From Urbifossiella sp043733485 (GTDB lineage Bacteria; Planctomycetota; Planctomycetia; Gemmatales; Gemmataceae), in assembly GCA_043733485.1 (NCBI GenBank), contig JAYTGN010000225.1, positions 1 to 12,273 of the forward strand: 12,273 bases of DNA, written 5' to 3'. The notes beneath the pieces were generated by a model. The model was not told the origin of the DNA and searched no databases. It was given only the letters and a program-made list of their open reading frames with translations. Both the position numbers and the translations under genes were made by a program. Of this stretch, positions 1-7,004 are shown piece after piece (position 1 is the stretch's first letter; each line of letters opens with the position of its first letter).

Positions 1-2
1 CA

Positions 3-35
3 GAAACCCGGTTTCCAAAGCAGAAACCGGGTTTC
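3..35. repeat. Inverted pair of 13-bp near-palindromes upstream of the beta-propeller gene
   Basis: GAAACCCGGTTTC (3-15) and GAAACCGGGTTTC (23-35) are exact reverse complements, separated by 7 nt. Each unit is also an odd palindrome in itself (GAAACC, central C or G, GGTTTC), and both are preceded by CA. The pair could form a hairpin, or could act as two operator half-sites. It ends 19 nt before the ATG at 55. The window edge prevents me from seeing whether further copies lie upstream. It may be a genome-wide short interspersed repeat rather than a specific operator. Confidence 0.7.
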
Positions 36-54
36 AAACTCTCCGAGAAACACC

Positions 55-948
55 ATGCTGCCATTTCGCATCGCACTCCTCGTCCTCGCTTCATTCGCCC
101 TTCCCGCGTTTGCCGCGGAGCCGATCAAGCACGGATTCCTCGCCACCGGCGGCGAGACGTTCATCGTCGATGACGCCGGCAAGACCACCTGGAAGTATCC
201 GGCTTCCTCCCGCGATGGCTGGGTACTCGACAACGGGAACGTGCTGCTCGCCCTGACGAAGAGCAAGGCCTACCCCGGCGGCGCGGTGGTCGAAGTCGAT
301 CGCGACGGCAAGATTCTCTTCGAGTTCAAGGGATCGCAATCGGAAGTGAACACCGTTCAATCGTTGGGCGAAGGCAAGGTGCTGCTCACCGAGGCCGGCG
401 ACAAGCCGCGCATTCTCGAAGTGAACCGCGAAGGCAAAGTGATGGCCGAGATTCCACTCGAAGCACAGACCAAGGACCACCATCTTCAAACGAGGATGAC
501 GCGGAAGCTCCCGAGCGGGAACTACCTCGTCCCGCAACTGCTGGATAAAGTAGTGCGCGAGTACGACCCGAAGGGGAAGATCGTGTGGGAAGTGAGGACG
601 CCGCACTGGCCGTTCACCGCGATCCGCCTGCCGGACGGCCACACGCTCATCGGCTGCACCCTCGGCAACCTCGTCATCGAAGTGGACGCGAATGCCAAGG
701 AAGTCTGGCGCGTGACCAACGACGACCTACCCGGCAAGCCGATCAACGACGCCTGCGGCGTCCAGCGATTGGCGAACGGAAACACCGTCATCACCAGCCA
801 TCCTGCCACTTCGGGTCAGGCCAAGCTTACCGAGATCACCCGCGACAAGAAGATCGTCTGGACCTACACCGACGACCGCAAGGGCGGCATCCACCACTTC
901 CAGATTCTCGACGCGAACGGCAAGCCCGAGAAGAACCCGTTGCGCTAG
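55..948 (+). CDS. Exported beta-propeller repeat protein (PQQ-like / arylsulfotransferase-like fold), function unknown
   Basis: A 297-residue protein that starts with a clear signal peptide: basic Arg5, hydrophobic core at residues 6-17, and an Ala-rich cleavage region near AFAAE (residues 18-22). The mature part is built from about six degenerate blade repeats following the pattern L-x-x-G-N-x-L ... E-x-D-x-x-G-K-x-x-W. Examples are VLDNGNVLLA (about 58-67), VVEVDRDGKILFEF, KLPSGNYLVP, YDPKGKIVWEV, RLPDGHTLIG, VDANAKEVWRV and RLANGNTVIT. This is the pattern of PQQ-like and related bacterial propellers. I see no catalytic motif, so a binding or scaffold role in the periplasm is as likely as an enzymatic one. 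The ATG at 55 is chosen because the signal peptide begins there; the only upstream purine run is a weak GAGA 6 nt before it. The gene ends in a TAG shared with the convergent gene behind it. Confidence 0.8.
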   Translation: MLPFRIALLVLASFALPAFAAEPIKHGFLATGGETFIVDDAGKTTWKYPASSRDGWVLDNGNVLLALTKSKAYPGGAVVEVDRDGKILFEFKGSQSEVNTVQSLGEGKVLLTEAGDKPRILEVNREGKVMAEIPLEAQTKDHHLQTRMTRKLPSGNYLVPQLLDKVVREYDPKGKIVWEVRTPHWPFTAIRLPDGHTLIGCTLGNLVIEVDANAKEVWRVTNDDLPGKPINDACGVQRLANGNTVITSHPATSGQAKLTEITRDKKIVWTYTDDRKGGIHHFQILDANGKPEKNPLR

Positions 949-1946
949 TAACGGACGCCCCCGGTGAACAGCAGATTCGCGTTCTGGACGTCGCCCTTGA
1001 GCGGCGGGAGGATGTCCATCCAGTCGTAGCCGTACTCGACGCGGGTGCCGGCGAACCAGATCCAGCCGCCCATCGGCACCTCGATGTTCGAGTGGAAACC
1101 GAGGTAGAAGCCGTGGAAAACTTTCTGGCGTCGGGAGTAGCCGCCGACTTCGTTGAACGGCACGAGATCGACGTGGGCCGTGCCCCAGCGGCCCCCGACG
1201 TCGCTTCCCACTCGGAGGTTCCAGCCCTCCTCCGCGCCGGGTTGCCCGTTGCCCCAGACGAACCAATCGCGTCCGACGCCGAAGTTGAACGACGTTCGGT
1301 GCAGCCCGCGGATGCGAACGGTTTGGAACGAATCGGCCTGGGGGATGACCTGATTGTTGAAGCCGGTGAGCGGTTGCCGGCGCAGGAAGGCATCGACGAG
1401 GTCGTCGTTCGATCCTCGGTTGTAGGTGTAGCTGAGTCCGAGATCGACGGCCCAAGCCGCGTCTCCGGCCTTGTTGAAGAAGAGGCTTCGGCCGCCGCCG
1501 CCGACGTTCCAACCCATATGCAGTCGATCGGTGAAAGCCCCGCTTCCGAAGGCGAAGCTCGGGCCGGTTCGCCAGTAGACTTCGTAATCGACCGAGCCGT
1601 GCCCGCCGATGGGGCCGGCGCAGCCCGGGCCATCGGTGCTGAACCAGGGGCTGGCGTAGGAGCCGGCGGGGAGTCCCGGAGGCGCGGTGAGCGTGCCCAC
1701 CGGGTCCGATTCGCCGGCGGCTCCGCCGGGCGGTATGGGCGCGGTGAGCCGATTCAACGTCGCCGCGGGTTGGGCGCGCGGCGCGGGTGCTTCCGGCTCC
1801 ACGGCACCGGCAGGTGCAATGGCCGGCACGAGTGCCTGCGAATGCCCCGGCGGCGAGTAAGCGGGCATTCGGATCTGTCCCGCGACTGGTCCGGCGCTTG
1901 CTAACGCGGCCAGAAACACCGCGGGTAGGATTCGCGTGGTCGTCAT
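945..1946 (-). CDS. Exported outer-membrane beta-barrel candidate (planctomycete BBP7-like)
   Basis: A 333-residue protein. The frame is open up to 2030, but the ATG at 1946 is preferred: it has GAGGA about 5 nt upstream and begins a typical signal peptide (MTTTR, hydrophobic 6-18, likely cleavage near VAG-Q at 21-24). Residues 40-95 are rich in Pro and Ala, a low-complexity linker. From about 115 to the end the chain alternates hydrophobic and polar residues and is rich in Gly and aromatics (for example YEVYWRTGPSFAFGSGAF, AVDLGLSYTYNRG, FHGFYLGFHSNIEV, WIWFAGTRVEYGYDW). It closes with LLFTGGVRY, whose terminal aromatic residue fits the C-terminal beta-signal of outer-membrane barrels. Planctomycetes carry large families of such barrels, so this is probably a surface or porin-like protein. 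No substrate can be inferred. It is convergent with, and overlaps by 4 nt, the propeller gene. Confidence 0.75.
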   Translation of the reverse strand: MTTTRILPAVFLAALASAGPVAGQIRMPAYSPPGHSQALVPAIAPAGAVEPEAPAPRAQPAATLNRLTAPIPPGGAAGESDPVGTLTAPPGLPAGSYASPWFSTDGPGCAGPIGGHGSVDYEVYWRTGPSFAFGSGAFTDRLHMGWNVGGGGRSLFFNKAGDAAWAVDLGLSYTYNRGSNDDLVDAFLRRQPLTGFNNQVIPQADSFQTVRIRGLHRTSFNFGVGRDWFVWGNGQPGAEEGWNLRVGSDVGGRWGTAHVDLVPFNEVGGYSRRQKVFHGFYLGFHSNIEVPMGGWIWFAGTRVEYGYDWMDILPPLKGDVQNANLLFTGGVRY

Positions 1947-2098
1947 GCGTTCCTCATCCCGACCGTCCGCACGGCTGCGCAACGGCCTCGAACCGGTCGA
2001 TTCCGTGGACTCAGACCTTGAAATCGGCATTCGGCGGCGGCGACTTTAACGGTCGGAGCGGTCGTGCCGGTTTTAACCCGCAACTCGGCTCCCGGCGG

Positions 2099-2127
2099 TT
2101 GGCCCTGCGTCGAGCGCGGGCTATAAG
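2099..2127 (+). promoter_or_regulatory. Predicted sigma-70-type promoter of the vWA-like gene
   Basis: TTGGCC (2099-2104) and TATAAG (2122-2127) are separated by exactly 17 nt. The -10 matches TATAAT at 5 of 6 positions and the -35 keeps the TTG. Transcription would begin near 2134, giving a leader of about 30 nt before the ATG at 2164. The AAGGAG at 2125-2130 overlaps the -10 box and lies 33 nt from the start codon, so it is not the ribosome binding site. The rest of the 217-nt gap (1947-2163) shows nothing else I can support. Confidence 0.5.
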
Positions 2128-2163
2128 GAGCTTTGGGAATCTGGCGAAGCCTTGGGAACCAGC

Positions 2164-3606
2164 ATGGAACCGGTCGAACTGCGGGATTTGGAAGCGGCCC
2201 GGCGATTCGTCGCCGAGGGGCTCTGGCTGCAACGCGCCGTGAAGCCCAACCCCGCCACCGTGAAGAGTACGCTCGAATGGGCGATGGAAGTGGCCGCGAG
2301 CGGGCAACCGCTGCCGCCGGTGGGGTTCGTCGGCGACCTCGGGCACATCGCGCTGGGAGCCGATTCCGAACACCGCTCCAAGGAGGCTTGGCACATCCCC
2401 GGCTGGCCGCCCGCGCTCATTCGCATGTACGAGGATCACGTGCTCGGCAAACTCTACGCCGATGCCGCGTTCGAGCGCGCCGGAGACGCCCTGAAGAAGT
2501 ACCACGAAAAGGACCGCGTCAAGGGGCTCGCCTACGTGGTGAACCGGATGCAAGTTCGAGCGAACCTGCCCGGCGTGCTGCTTCCCCCCGCCGTGATTCG
2601 CGGCTTGCTTCGCGATCGTAGCGACGACGTACTCGGCGGCGCGTGGGAGCGGCTCATGCGCGACGGGCCCAGCCCGCTCCTCGTGACGATGTACGAGCAA
2701 CTCGTGGCTGCCTCGCAGCGCATGAACGAATCGCTTTCGCGCCCGGATATCTCGGCCCTCGAGAACCGCTCGGCCCTCGGCGACCTGGGCCAACGCGTCG
2801 CCCTCCAGCAGATCGAAAAGAACACCATCGAACTCGTCGCAAAACTGCCGACGCGCCCGGCGAGCCCGCTTCCCAATCGCCGGGAGGTGCCCACCCGCGT
2901 GCTCGATGAGGATCACTACCCGGTCGGCGGCTACACCTCCATTTCGACGAAGGGCTCGATCGAGAGCTTGCTTCATTCGCAACTCGCATACATCGAGGAA
3001 CGCGACGACGAACCCGACCTCTTCGATGTGAAGTTCGCGCGCGACGAACTCTTCTACTACGCGCGCGACGAGAACCAATTCCTCCGCCGGCGGCGAGCGT
3101 TCGCCTTCGTCCTGCATCCGGACCTCGTGGCCTTGCGGTTCAAGGACGCCGAGTTGCCCTACCAGCGCATCGTGATGCTGCAGTCCGCGATCTTGGCGAT
3201 TGTGGAGAAGTTGACGGAGTGGCTCAGCGCGGATGCGATCCGCTTCGAGGTACTCTTCGTGCAGGATGGCGACAAGAAACCGCTGGCGGAGGAAGCGACC
3301 CTCATGGCACTGTTGCTCCGCGATCCCATCGCGCGCGGCGACGCGGCCATCGAACACGTCTCGAGTTCGGAGCAGGCGCTCGAACGAATTCGGAATCTCG
3401 CGCATCAGGCTCAGGTTCACGCCTTCGTGGCCGCGACGGAACCGCTCGAGATCGACCTGGAACATGCGGTGATCACGGAGGTGATCGTGGATGGCCCGCG
3501 GCCGCAACTCAGCGACGGATCCAACTTGGCCTACACCTTGGATGGCGAGGATGCACTCGATGTGTGGCGGGAAACGGTCCTTCGCATCTTGCAACTTTGG
3601 GTCTAA
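2164..3606 (+). CDS. Uncharacterised protein with a degenerate vWA-like region; possible ternary (MoxR/FtsH-vWA type) system component
   Basis: A 480-residue soluble protein with no signal peptide or membrane segment. Residues 1-230 are mostly helical and not recognisable. Residues 253-310 carry a motif-rich block: PVGGYTSISTKGSIESLLHS (253-272), then PDLFDVKFARDELFYYARDE (284-303) and an Arg run (308-311). It is followed by what looks like a Rossmann-type unit: strand RAFAFVLHPD (311-320), long helix (332-355), strand IRFEVLFVQDG (359-369). That order and the GGY...G...LL block resemble vWA-like proteins of bacterial MoxR- or FtsH-linked ternary systems. The metal-binding DxSxS expected after the first strand is absent (here LHPDL), so it would not bind metal in the usual way. 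The family link is from memory and unverified. No ATPase partner is in the window. The ATG at 2164 is used because it fits the promoter; an in-frame TTG at 2152 adds four residues. No clear Shine-Dalgarno is present. Confidence 0.6.
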   Translation: MEPVELRDLEAARRFVAEGLWLQRAVKPNPATVKSTLEWAMEVAASGQPLPPVGFVGDLGHIALGADSEHRSKEAWHIPGWPPALIRMYEDHVLGKLYADAAFERAGDALKKYHEKDRVKGLAYVVNRMQVRANLPGVLLPPAVIRGLLRDRSDDVLGGAWERLMRDGPSPLLVTMYEQLVAASQRMNESLSRPDISALENRSALGDLGQRVALQQIEKNTIELVAKLPTRPASPLPNRREVPTRVLDEDHYPVGGYTSISTKGSIESLLHSQLAYIEERDDEPDLFDVKFARDELFYYARDENQFLRRRRAFAFVLHPDLVALRFKDAELPYQRIVMLQSAILAIVEKLTEWLSADAIRFEVLFVQDGDKKPLAEEATLMALLLRDPIARGDAAIEHVSSSEQALERIRNLAHQAQVHAFVAATEPLEIDLEHAVITEVIVDGPRPQLSDGSNLAYTLDGEDALDVWRETVLRILQLWV

Positions 3607-3607
3607 T

Positions 3608-3769
3608 TAGGAACGGTCATGAAATAACTTCCCGTTTTGGTTGGTAGTCCGCCCTCTCCGAGTGCGGTGCTTGAACAAATCATTTACATTTCTCCGGAAC
3701 CGCTGGCCACGGGCCGCACTCGGAGAGTGCGGACTACCAAAACGGGAGGTTATTCCGTGCCCGTTCCTA
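3608..3769. repeat. 162-bp fold-back (MITE-like) element between convergent genes
   Basis: The left arm (3608-3667, 60 nt) and right arm (3714-3769, 56 nt) are inverted copies. Aligned by hand they match at 51 of 56 positions, plus a 4-nt TTGG insertion in the left arm. The 46-nt loop (3668-3713) is richer in A and T than its surroundings. The inner end of each arm is itself a hairpin: CCGCACTC-GGA-GAGTGCGG at 3714-3732 is perfect, and the left copy at 3649-3667 has one mismatch. The element begins 2 nt after the TAA of the vWA-like gene, and its last bases form the stop codon of the convergent gene. There is no coding capacity, so it is either a non-autonomous mobile repeat or a repurposed bidirectional terminator. 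No target-site duplication is obvious. Confidence 0.85.
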
Positions 3770-4423
3770 GCGAAGCACGTTCCGCGGAGGCAGTTCGACG
3801 CGCCCGAACTGTTCGAAGTAATAGCGGAACTTCCAGACCCGGATGCCTCGCGGCAGGCCCGCCACGAAGCGGAGCCGTTGAGGTCCGTGAAGCGTCGACT
3901 GTTGTGGCTCGCTCGCCACACCGTTCTCCACGATGGCGATGCGGGCGAACCCGATTTCGTTCTCGATCTCCGTGGCTTGCAGCGGCTCGCGGTTCGGCTC
4001 ATCGATGGGAACGAGGCGGAGATCGTCGAGGTCCCAGTGCGTCATGGGGCCGGCTGCGTTGGGTGCGGGGAAGATCGTGGCTTCGATCTCGAACCAATCC
4101 CACTCCGCGGGCGGTGCGTCGTCTTCCGGCTCGAACTCTTCGGGAGAGGGAACGGGCCGCACCGAATGAACGTCCACCGTGGCACCGCGCAGCACGCGGC
4201 TTTTGACGCGGAAGAGTTCCGAGGCGAAGTTCTTGATTCGGGCCACCGCCGAACGGACCATCCACTTCGCACCGTAAACCAGCAGCATGAACGTGGCGAA
4301 GGAAACGAGGATTGCCTGCCACCATTCCAGGTAGACGAACGCGGCAATCGTAACGACCACAAAGAGGAACATCGCGAACAGCAAGAGTCGGAGCAAAGCT
4401 GCCACGGAACCGCCCTCAACCAT
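3767..4423 (-). CDS. Small membrane protein with two N-terminal transmembrane helices, function unknown
   Basis: A 218-residue protein. Residues 8-30 and 34-52 form two hydrophobic helices in a hairpin, joined by a short EWW turn. Residues 53-75 are basic and amphipathic (KWMVRSAVARIKNFASELFRVKSR), which suggests they stay on the cytoplasmic face. Residues 80-218 form a soluble domain with an acidic stretch (PSPEEFEPEDDAPP, about 92-105) and then alternating beta-like segments; it contains no cysteine. I do not recognise the family and assign no function. The ATG at 4423 is supported by GAGG 7 nt upstream. The stop codon TAG (3769-3767) lies in the terminal bases of the fold-back element, so the end of this gene may have been set by that insertion. 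Confidence 0.7.
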   Translation of the reverse strand: MVEGGSVAALLRLLLFAMFLFVVVTIAAFVYLEWWQAILVSFATFMLLVYGAKWMVRSAVARIKNFASELFRVKSRVLRGATVDVHSVRPVPSPEEFEPEDDAPPAEWDWFEIEATIFPAPNAAGPMTHWDLDDLRLVPIDEPNREPLQATEIENEIGFARIAIVENGVASEPQQSTLHGPQRLRFVAGLPRGIRVWKFRYYFEQFGRVELPPRNVLR

Positions 4424-4449
4424 TCAGGTGCCTCGGCCACGCGGGGTGA

Positions 4450-4455
4450 ATTGTA
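4450..4455 (-). promoter_or_regulatory. Possible -10 box for the two-helix membrane protein gene
   Basis: Reading the minus strand, TACAAT (5 of 6 matches to TATAAT) lies 26 nt upstream of the ATG at 4423. A start site near 4443 would leave a leader of about 20 nt that contains the GAGG ribosome binding site. No convincing -35 box is visible at the usual distance, so this call is weak. Confidence 0.3.
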
Positions 4456-4471
4456 TCCGGAACGGTCGCGG

Positions 4472-4499
4472 TTGTGGTTGGCCGTCGTCGGCGTATACT
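4472..4499 (+). promoter_or_regulatory. Predicted promoter of the S9 peptidase gene
   Basis: TTGTGG (4472-4477) and TATACT (4494-4499) are 16 nt apart. The -10 matches TATAAT at 5 of 6 positions. Transcription starting near 4506 gives a leader of about 40 nt with GGAG at 4536-4539, 7 nt before the ATG at 4547. It faces away from the membrane-protein gene, so the two probably share a short divergent control region. Confidence 0.45.
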
Positions 4500-4546
4500 C
4501 GGTAGGAACGCGCTCCGCGTTCGCTTCGCAACTCTGGAGACGCCCC

Positions 4547-6604
4547 ATGCGCCGCGCACTTTCCGTTCTCGCGCTGATTGTTCTCGCATCGTCAATGAGC
4601 GCCCAGCCGCCGGCGCGAACTCACAATGTGACGCCGGACGATTACGCCTCCGTTGCCACGGTCACGGAGTTGGCGGTGTCGCCAGATGGTAAGCAAGTCG
4701 CGTACTGCCTCGCCACGTGGGATGTGAAAGCAGACAACCGCCGCACCGACCTTTGGGTCGTGGACACCGATGGCAAGGGGAAGCCGAGGCAACTCACGAA
4801 GGACCGCGCCAACGACCGCCACCCGAAGTGGTCCGCCGACGGCGGCTCGATTTACTTGCTCGGCAACCGTGGCGGCGCGAAGGGCAAGACGCAAATCTGG
4901 AAGGTACACGTCGAGGACGGCGAAGCCACCGCGATGACGAAGATTGATGGCGGCATCACCGGCTACGACTACGCCCCGAAGGCCGACGCACTCTTCTACT
5001 CGGTCGATGCCGAGACGACGGACGAAGACGACTTCTCGAAGCTGCGCGAGAAGTTCAACAAGGTCGAGTACGGCCATGGCAAGCGCAAGGTCTCGGAGGT
5101 GTTCCGGCAGCCCGAGGGGAGCAAGGCCGAGAAGTTGATCGGCGAGAAACGCTACATCCGCGAGTTCGCGGTGACACAGGACGGCAAGCGCATCGCGATG
5201 ATCTCGGCCTTCGATGACTCGGTGCTGAAGTCCGAGGGCGAGTCGCTCGTCGATGTGTGGGAAGACGGCAAGGTCGTCACGCCGCCGACGGACGTGTATC
5301 GGAAGAAGGCGGCGTCGCCGTGGGCCTGGCTGGAGTCGCTGGCGTGGAACCCGGACGGCACCCGCTTCGCCTTTTGCGCCATCTTCGATGGCTACCCAGC
5401 GGAGATTGTGATTGGTGAACTGAAGGATGAGAGGTGGGGTGTATACCGGATGCCTCGATCTGGGCACGTTCGCGGATACGGCACTCCGATAAGGTGGCGA
5501 TCTTCGGACGTGCTCTGCTACCTGTGGGAATTCTCGGGAAGCGTTGGGGTGGACGAATACACGGTGGATAGCGACCGTCCGAAGTTCTCCACGACCGCGA
5601 AAAAGTACATGTTGGAGTCCTTCGTCACCTATGGCTTCGCCTGCCTTCCCGATGTTCCCGATGCGAGGGTCGGGCCGAAGGTCATACTCTTTTCCACCCC
5701 AGGTGGCTTTCCAGAACTCTATCGACTTGAGCCTAAGGATCAGGGTGCCGAACTGCCTGCCCCTCCACTGACCTACCTCAATCCGCAGACTGCCGGATGG
5801 AAACAGACGTTCACGAAACACATCACCTGGAAAGCCCCGGACGGTGCCACCGTCGGCGGGCCGCTCGAACTTCCGCCCTGCTTCAAGAAAGGCGACAAGA
5901 AGCTCCCGCTCGTCGTCGCCATTCACGGCGGGCCGACCACCGCGTCGCACGCCGATCTCGAGTTCGACCCGCACAACGGCCGGCTCTACTTCTCCGCCGC
6001 CGGGTACGCTGTACTCTGCCCCAACTACCGCGGTTCCACCGGCTACGGCGACAAGTTCGTCACCGACCTCATCGGACGCGAAAACGACATCGAAGTGAAG
6101 GACATCCTCGCCGGGATTCAGCACCTCATCGACGAAGGCATCGCCGACCCGGACCGCATCGGCGTCATGGGCTGGAGCAACGGCGGGTACCTCACGAACT
6201 GCTTGATCTCGCTGAAGGACTCGCCGATCAAGTTTATGGCGGCATCGAGCGGGGCGGGGATCGTGGACACGGTGGCCGAGTGGGGCTTCAACGACGAGCC
6301 CGCGTATCCGCGTGTGTTCAAGAAGGGTCTGCCGTGGGAGACGCCGGAGATTTACAAGAAGACGTCGCCGACTTACCAACTCGGCAACGTGAAGACGCCG
6401 ACCTTGATCCACGTCGGCGGCGGCGACGAACGCTGCCCACCCGGCCACAGCAAGATGCTCTACCGGGCGCTCAAGGAGTACGTGAATGTGCCGACGCAAC
6501 TGGTGGTCTATCCCGGCGAGCCGCACGGCCTCACGAAACTGAGCAACCGCAAGGCCAAGATGGAGTGGGACCTCGCGTGGTTCGACAAGTATTTGAAGAA
6601 GTGA
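4547..6604 (+). CDS. Exported S9-family serine peptidase (prolyl oligopeptidase / dipeptidyl-peptidase type)
   Basis: A 685-residue protein. A signal peptide (MRRA, hydrophobic 5-16, cleavage near SAQ-P at 18-21) is followed by a beta-propeller of about residues 35-415 with TolB/WD40-like blades (AVSPDGKQVAYC, PKWSADGGSIYLL, VTQDGKRIAMIS, AWNPDGTRFAFC). From about 425 it is an alpha/beta hydrolase: HGGP oxyanion region at 460-463, nucleophile elbow GWSNGGY with Ser544, Asp627 in GGGDER, and His660 in GEPHGL. The triad is complete and correctly ordered, so it should be an active periplasmic or secreted peptidase that cleaves short peptides, with the propeller gating access. The frame is open back to 3641, but the ATG at 4547 has a GGAG site 7 nt upstream and begins the signal peptide. 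The stretch 5402-5812 uses clearly more A- or T-ending codons than the parts on either side. Exact peptide specificity cannot be read from sequence. Confidence 0.92.
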   Translation: MRRALSVLALIVLASSMSAQPPARTHNVTPDDYASVATVTELAVSPDGKQVAYCLATWDVKADNRRTDLWVVDTDGKGKPRQLTKDRANDRHPKWSADGGSIYLLGNRGGAKGKTQIWKVHVEDGEATAMTKIDGGITGYDYAPKADALFYSVDAETTDEDDFSKLREKFNKVEYGHGKRKVSEVFRQPEGSKAEKLIGEKRYIREFAVTQDGKRIAMISAFDDSVLKSEGESLVDVWEDGKVVTPPTDVYRKKAASPWAWLESLAWNPDGTRFAFCAIFDGYPAEIVIGELKDERWGVYRMPRSGHVRGYGTPIRWRSSDVLCYLWEFSGSVGVDEYTVDSDRPKFSTTAKKYMLESFVTYGFACLPDVPDARVGPKVILFSTPGGFPELYRLEPKDQGAELPAPPLTYLNPQTAGWKQTFTKHITWKAPDGATVGGPLELPPCFKKGDKKLPLVVAIHGGPTTASHADLEFDPHNGRLYFSAAGYAVLCPNYRGSTGYGDKFVTDLIGRENDIEVKDILAGIQHLIDEGIADPDRIGVMGWSNGGYLTNCLISLKDSPIKFMAASSGAGIVDTVAEWGFNDEPAYPRVFKKGLPWETPEIYKKTSPTYQLGNVKTPTLIHVGGGDERCPPGHSKMLYRALKEYVNVPTQLVVYPGEPHGLTKLSNRKAKMEWDLAWFDKYLKK

Positions 6605-6648
6605 GCCTCGCCGATTACTGACAGTCAGAATGCACTGCCGCCAGCCTT

Positions 6649-6881
6649 CGCCGCGGATGCGGCGACCGATGGTAGCCAGGGGTGAAGCGAGGCTTTGCGA
6701 GCGCAACCCCTGGAAGTGAGTCGTCTATCGAAGTTTCTTCGAGCCGCGGAGCGGCGACAGAATCCGCGTGGCCCGCAATCGGCCGCCGCTCCGCGGCTCG
6801 GTCGAGCAGAATTCTCCATCAGAGACCAGGGGTTCCGCTTCGCTCCACCCCTGGCTACCATCGGACGCCGCATCCGCGGCG
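6649..6881. repeat. 233-bp nested fold-back element
   Basis: This element fills most of the 400-nt gap (6605-7004). Outer arms at 6649-6713 and 6826-6881 are inverted copies. The first 42 nt match with two mismatches, then the left arm has about 9 extra nt, and both end in AACCCCTGG (or its complement). An inner perfect 16-nt inverted pair lies at 6740-6755 and 6785-6800 (CGAGCCGCGGAGCGGC and its complement). The whole unit could fold as a cruciform or a long RNA stem. It has no coding capacity and no relation to the 3608-3769 element. A separate 11-nt palindrome, CTGACAGTCAG, lies at 6618-6628 just before it. It may be a non-autonomous mobile repeat that also ends peptidase transcription. 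Confidence 0.8.
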
Positions 6882-7004
6882 AGCAATCGTCGCATCCGTC
6901 CCATTCCGGTGCCTTTGGTAATCTGACACTAGCCGCGACCATAAGTTCGCGGAGGGGAGCGCGGCAATCCGCAATATCTGGTACATTCATCCCAGGAGGT
7001 TGCG

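Noticed and set aside
1..35. CRISPR array suggested by the repeated CAGAAACC units
   Set aside because: Only two units, mutually inverted, with a 7-nt spacer and no cas gene; this is a short inverted repeat.
585..1904. 439-codon plus-strand open frame
   Set aside because: It overlaps the end of the propeller gene out of frame and then lies antisense to the barrel gene, which has a signal peptide, ribosome binding site and C-terminal beta-signal.
2125..2130. AAGGAG as ribosome binding site of the vWA-like gene
   Set aside because: It is 33 nt from the ATG and overlaps a good -10 box, so it would be at or upstream of the transcript start.
2011..3594. 527-codon minus-strand open frame
   Set aside because: Antisense to the vWA-like gene, which has the promoter and the coherent protein sequence; the antisense product shows no motif.
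3641..4546. Upstream in-frame extension of the S9 peptidase
   Set aside because: The extra 302 codons run through the fold-back element and antisense to the membrane-protein gene. The signal peptide and ribosome binding site mark 4547 as the start.
4592..6706. 704-codon open frame on the minus strand
   Set aside because: It is antisense to the S9 peptidase, which has a complete catalytic triad. The translation has no recognisable domain and an Arg/Val/His-rich composition typical of antisense frames in GC-rich genes.
6605..7004. A toxin gene upstream of the antitoxin-like gene
   Set aside because: Open frames here lie within the fold-back element, have no ribosome binding site and show no protein-like composition.
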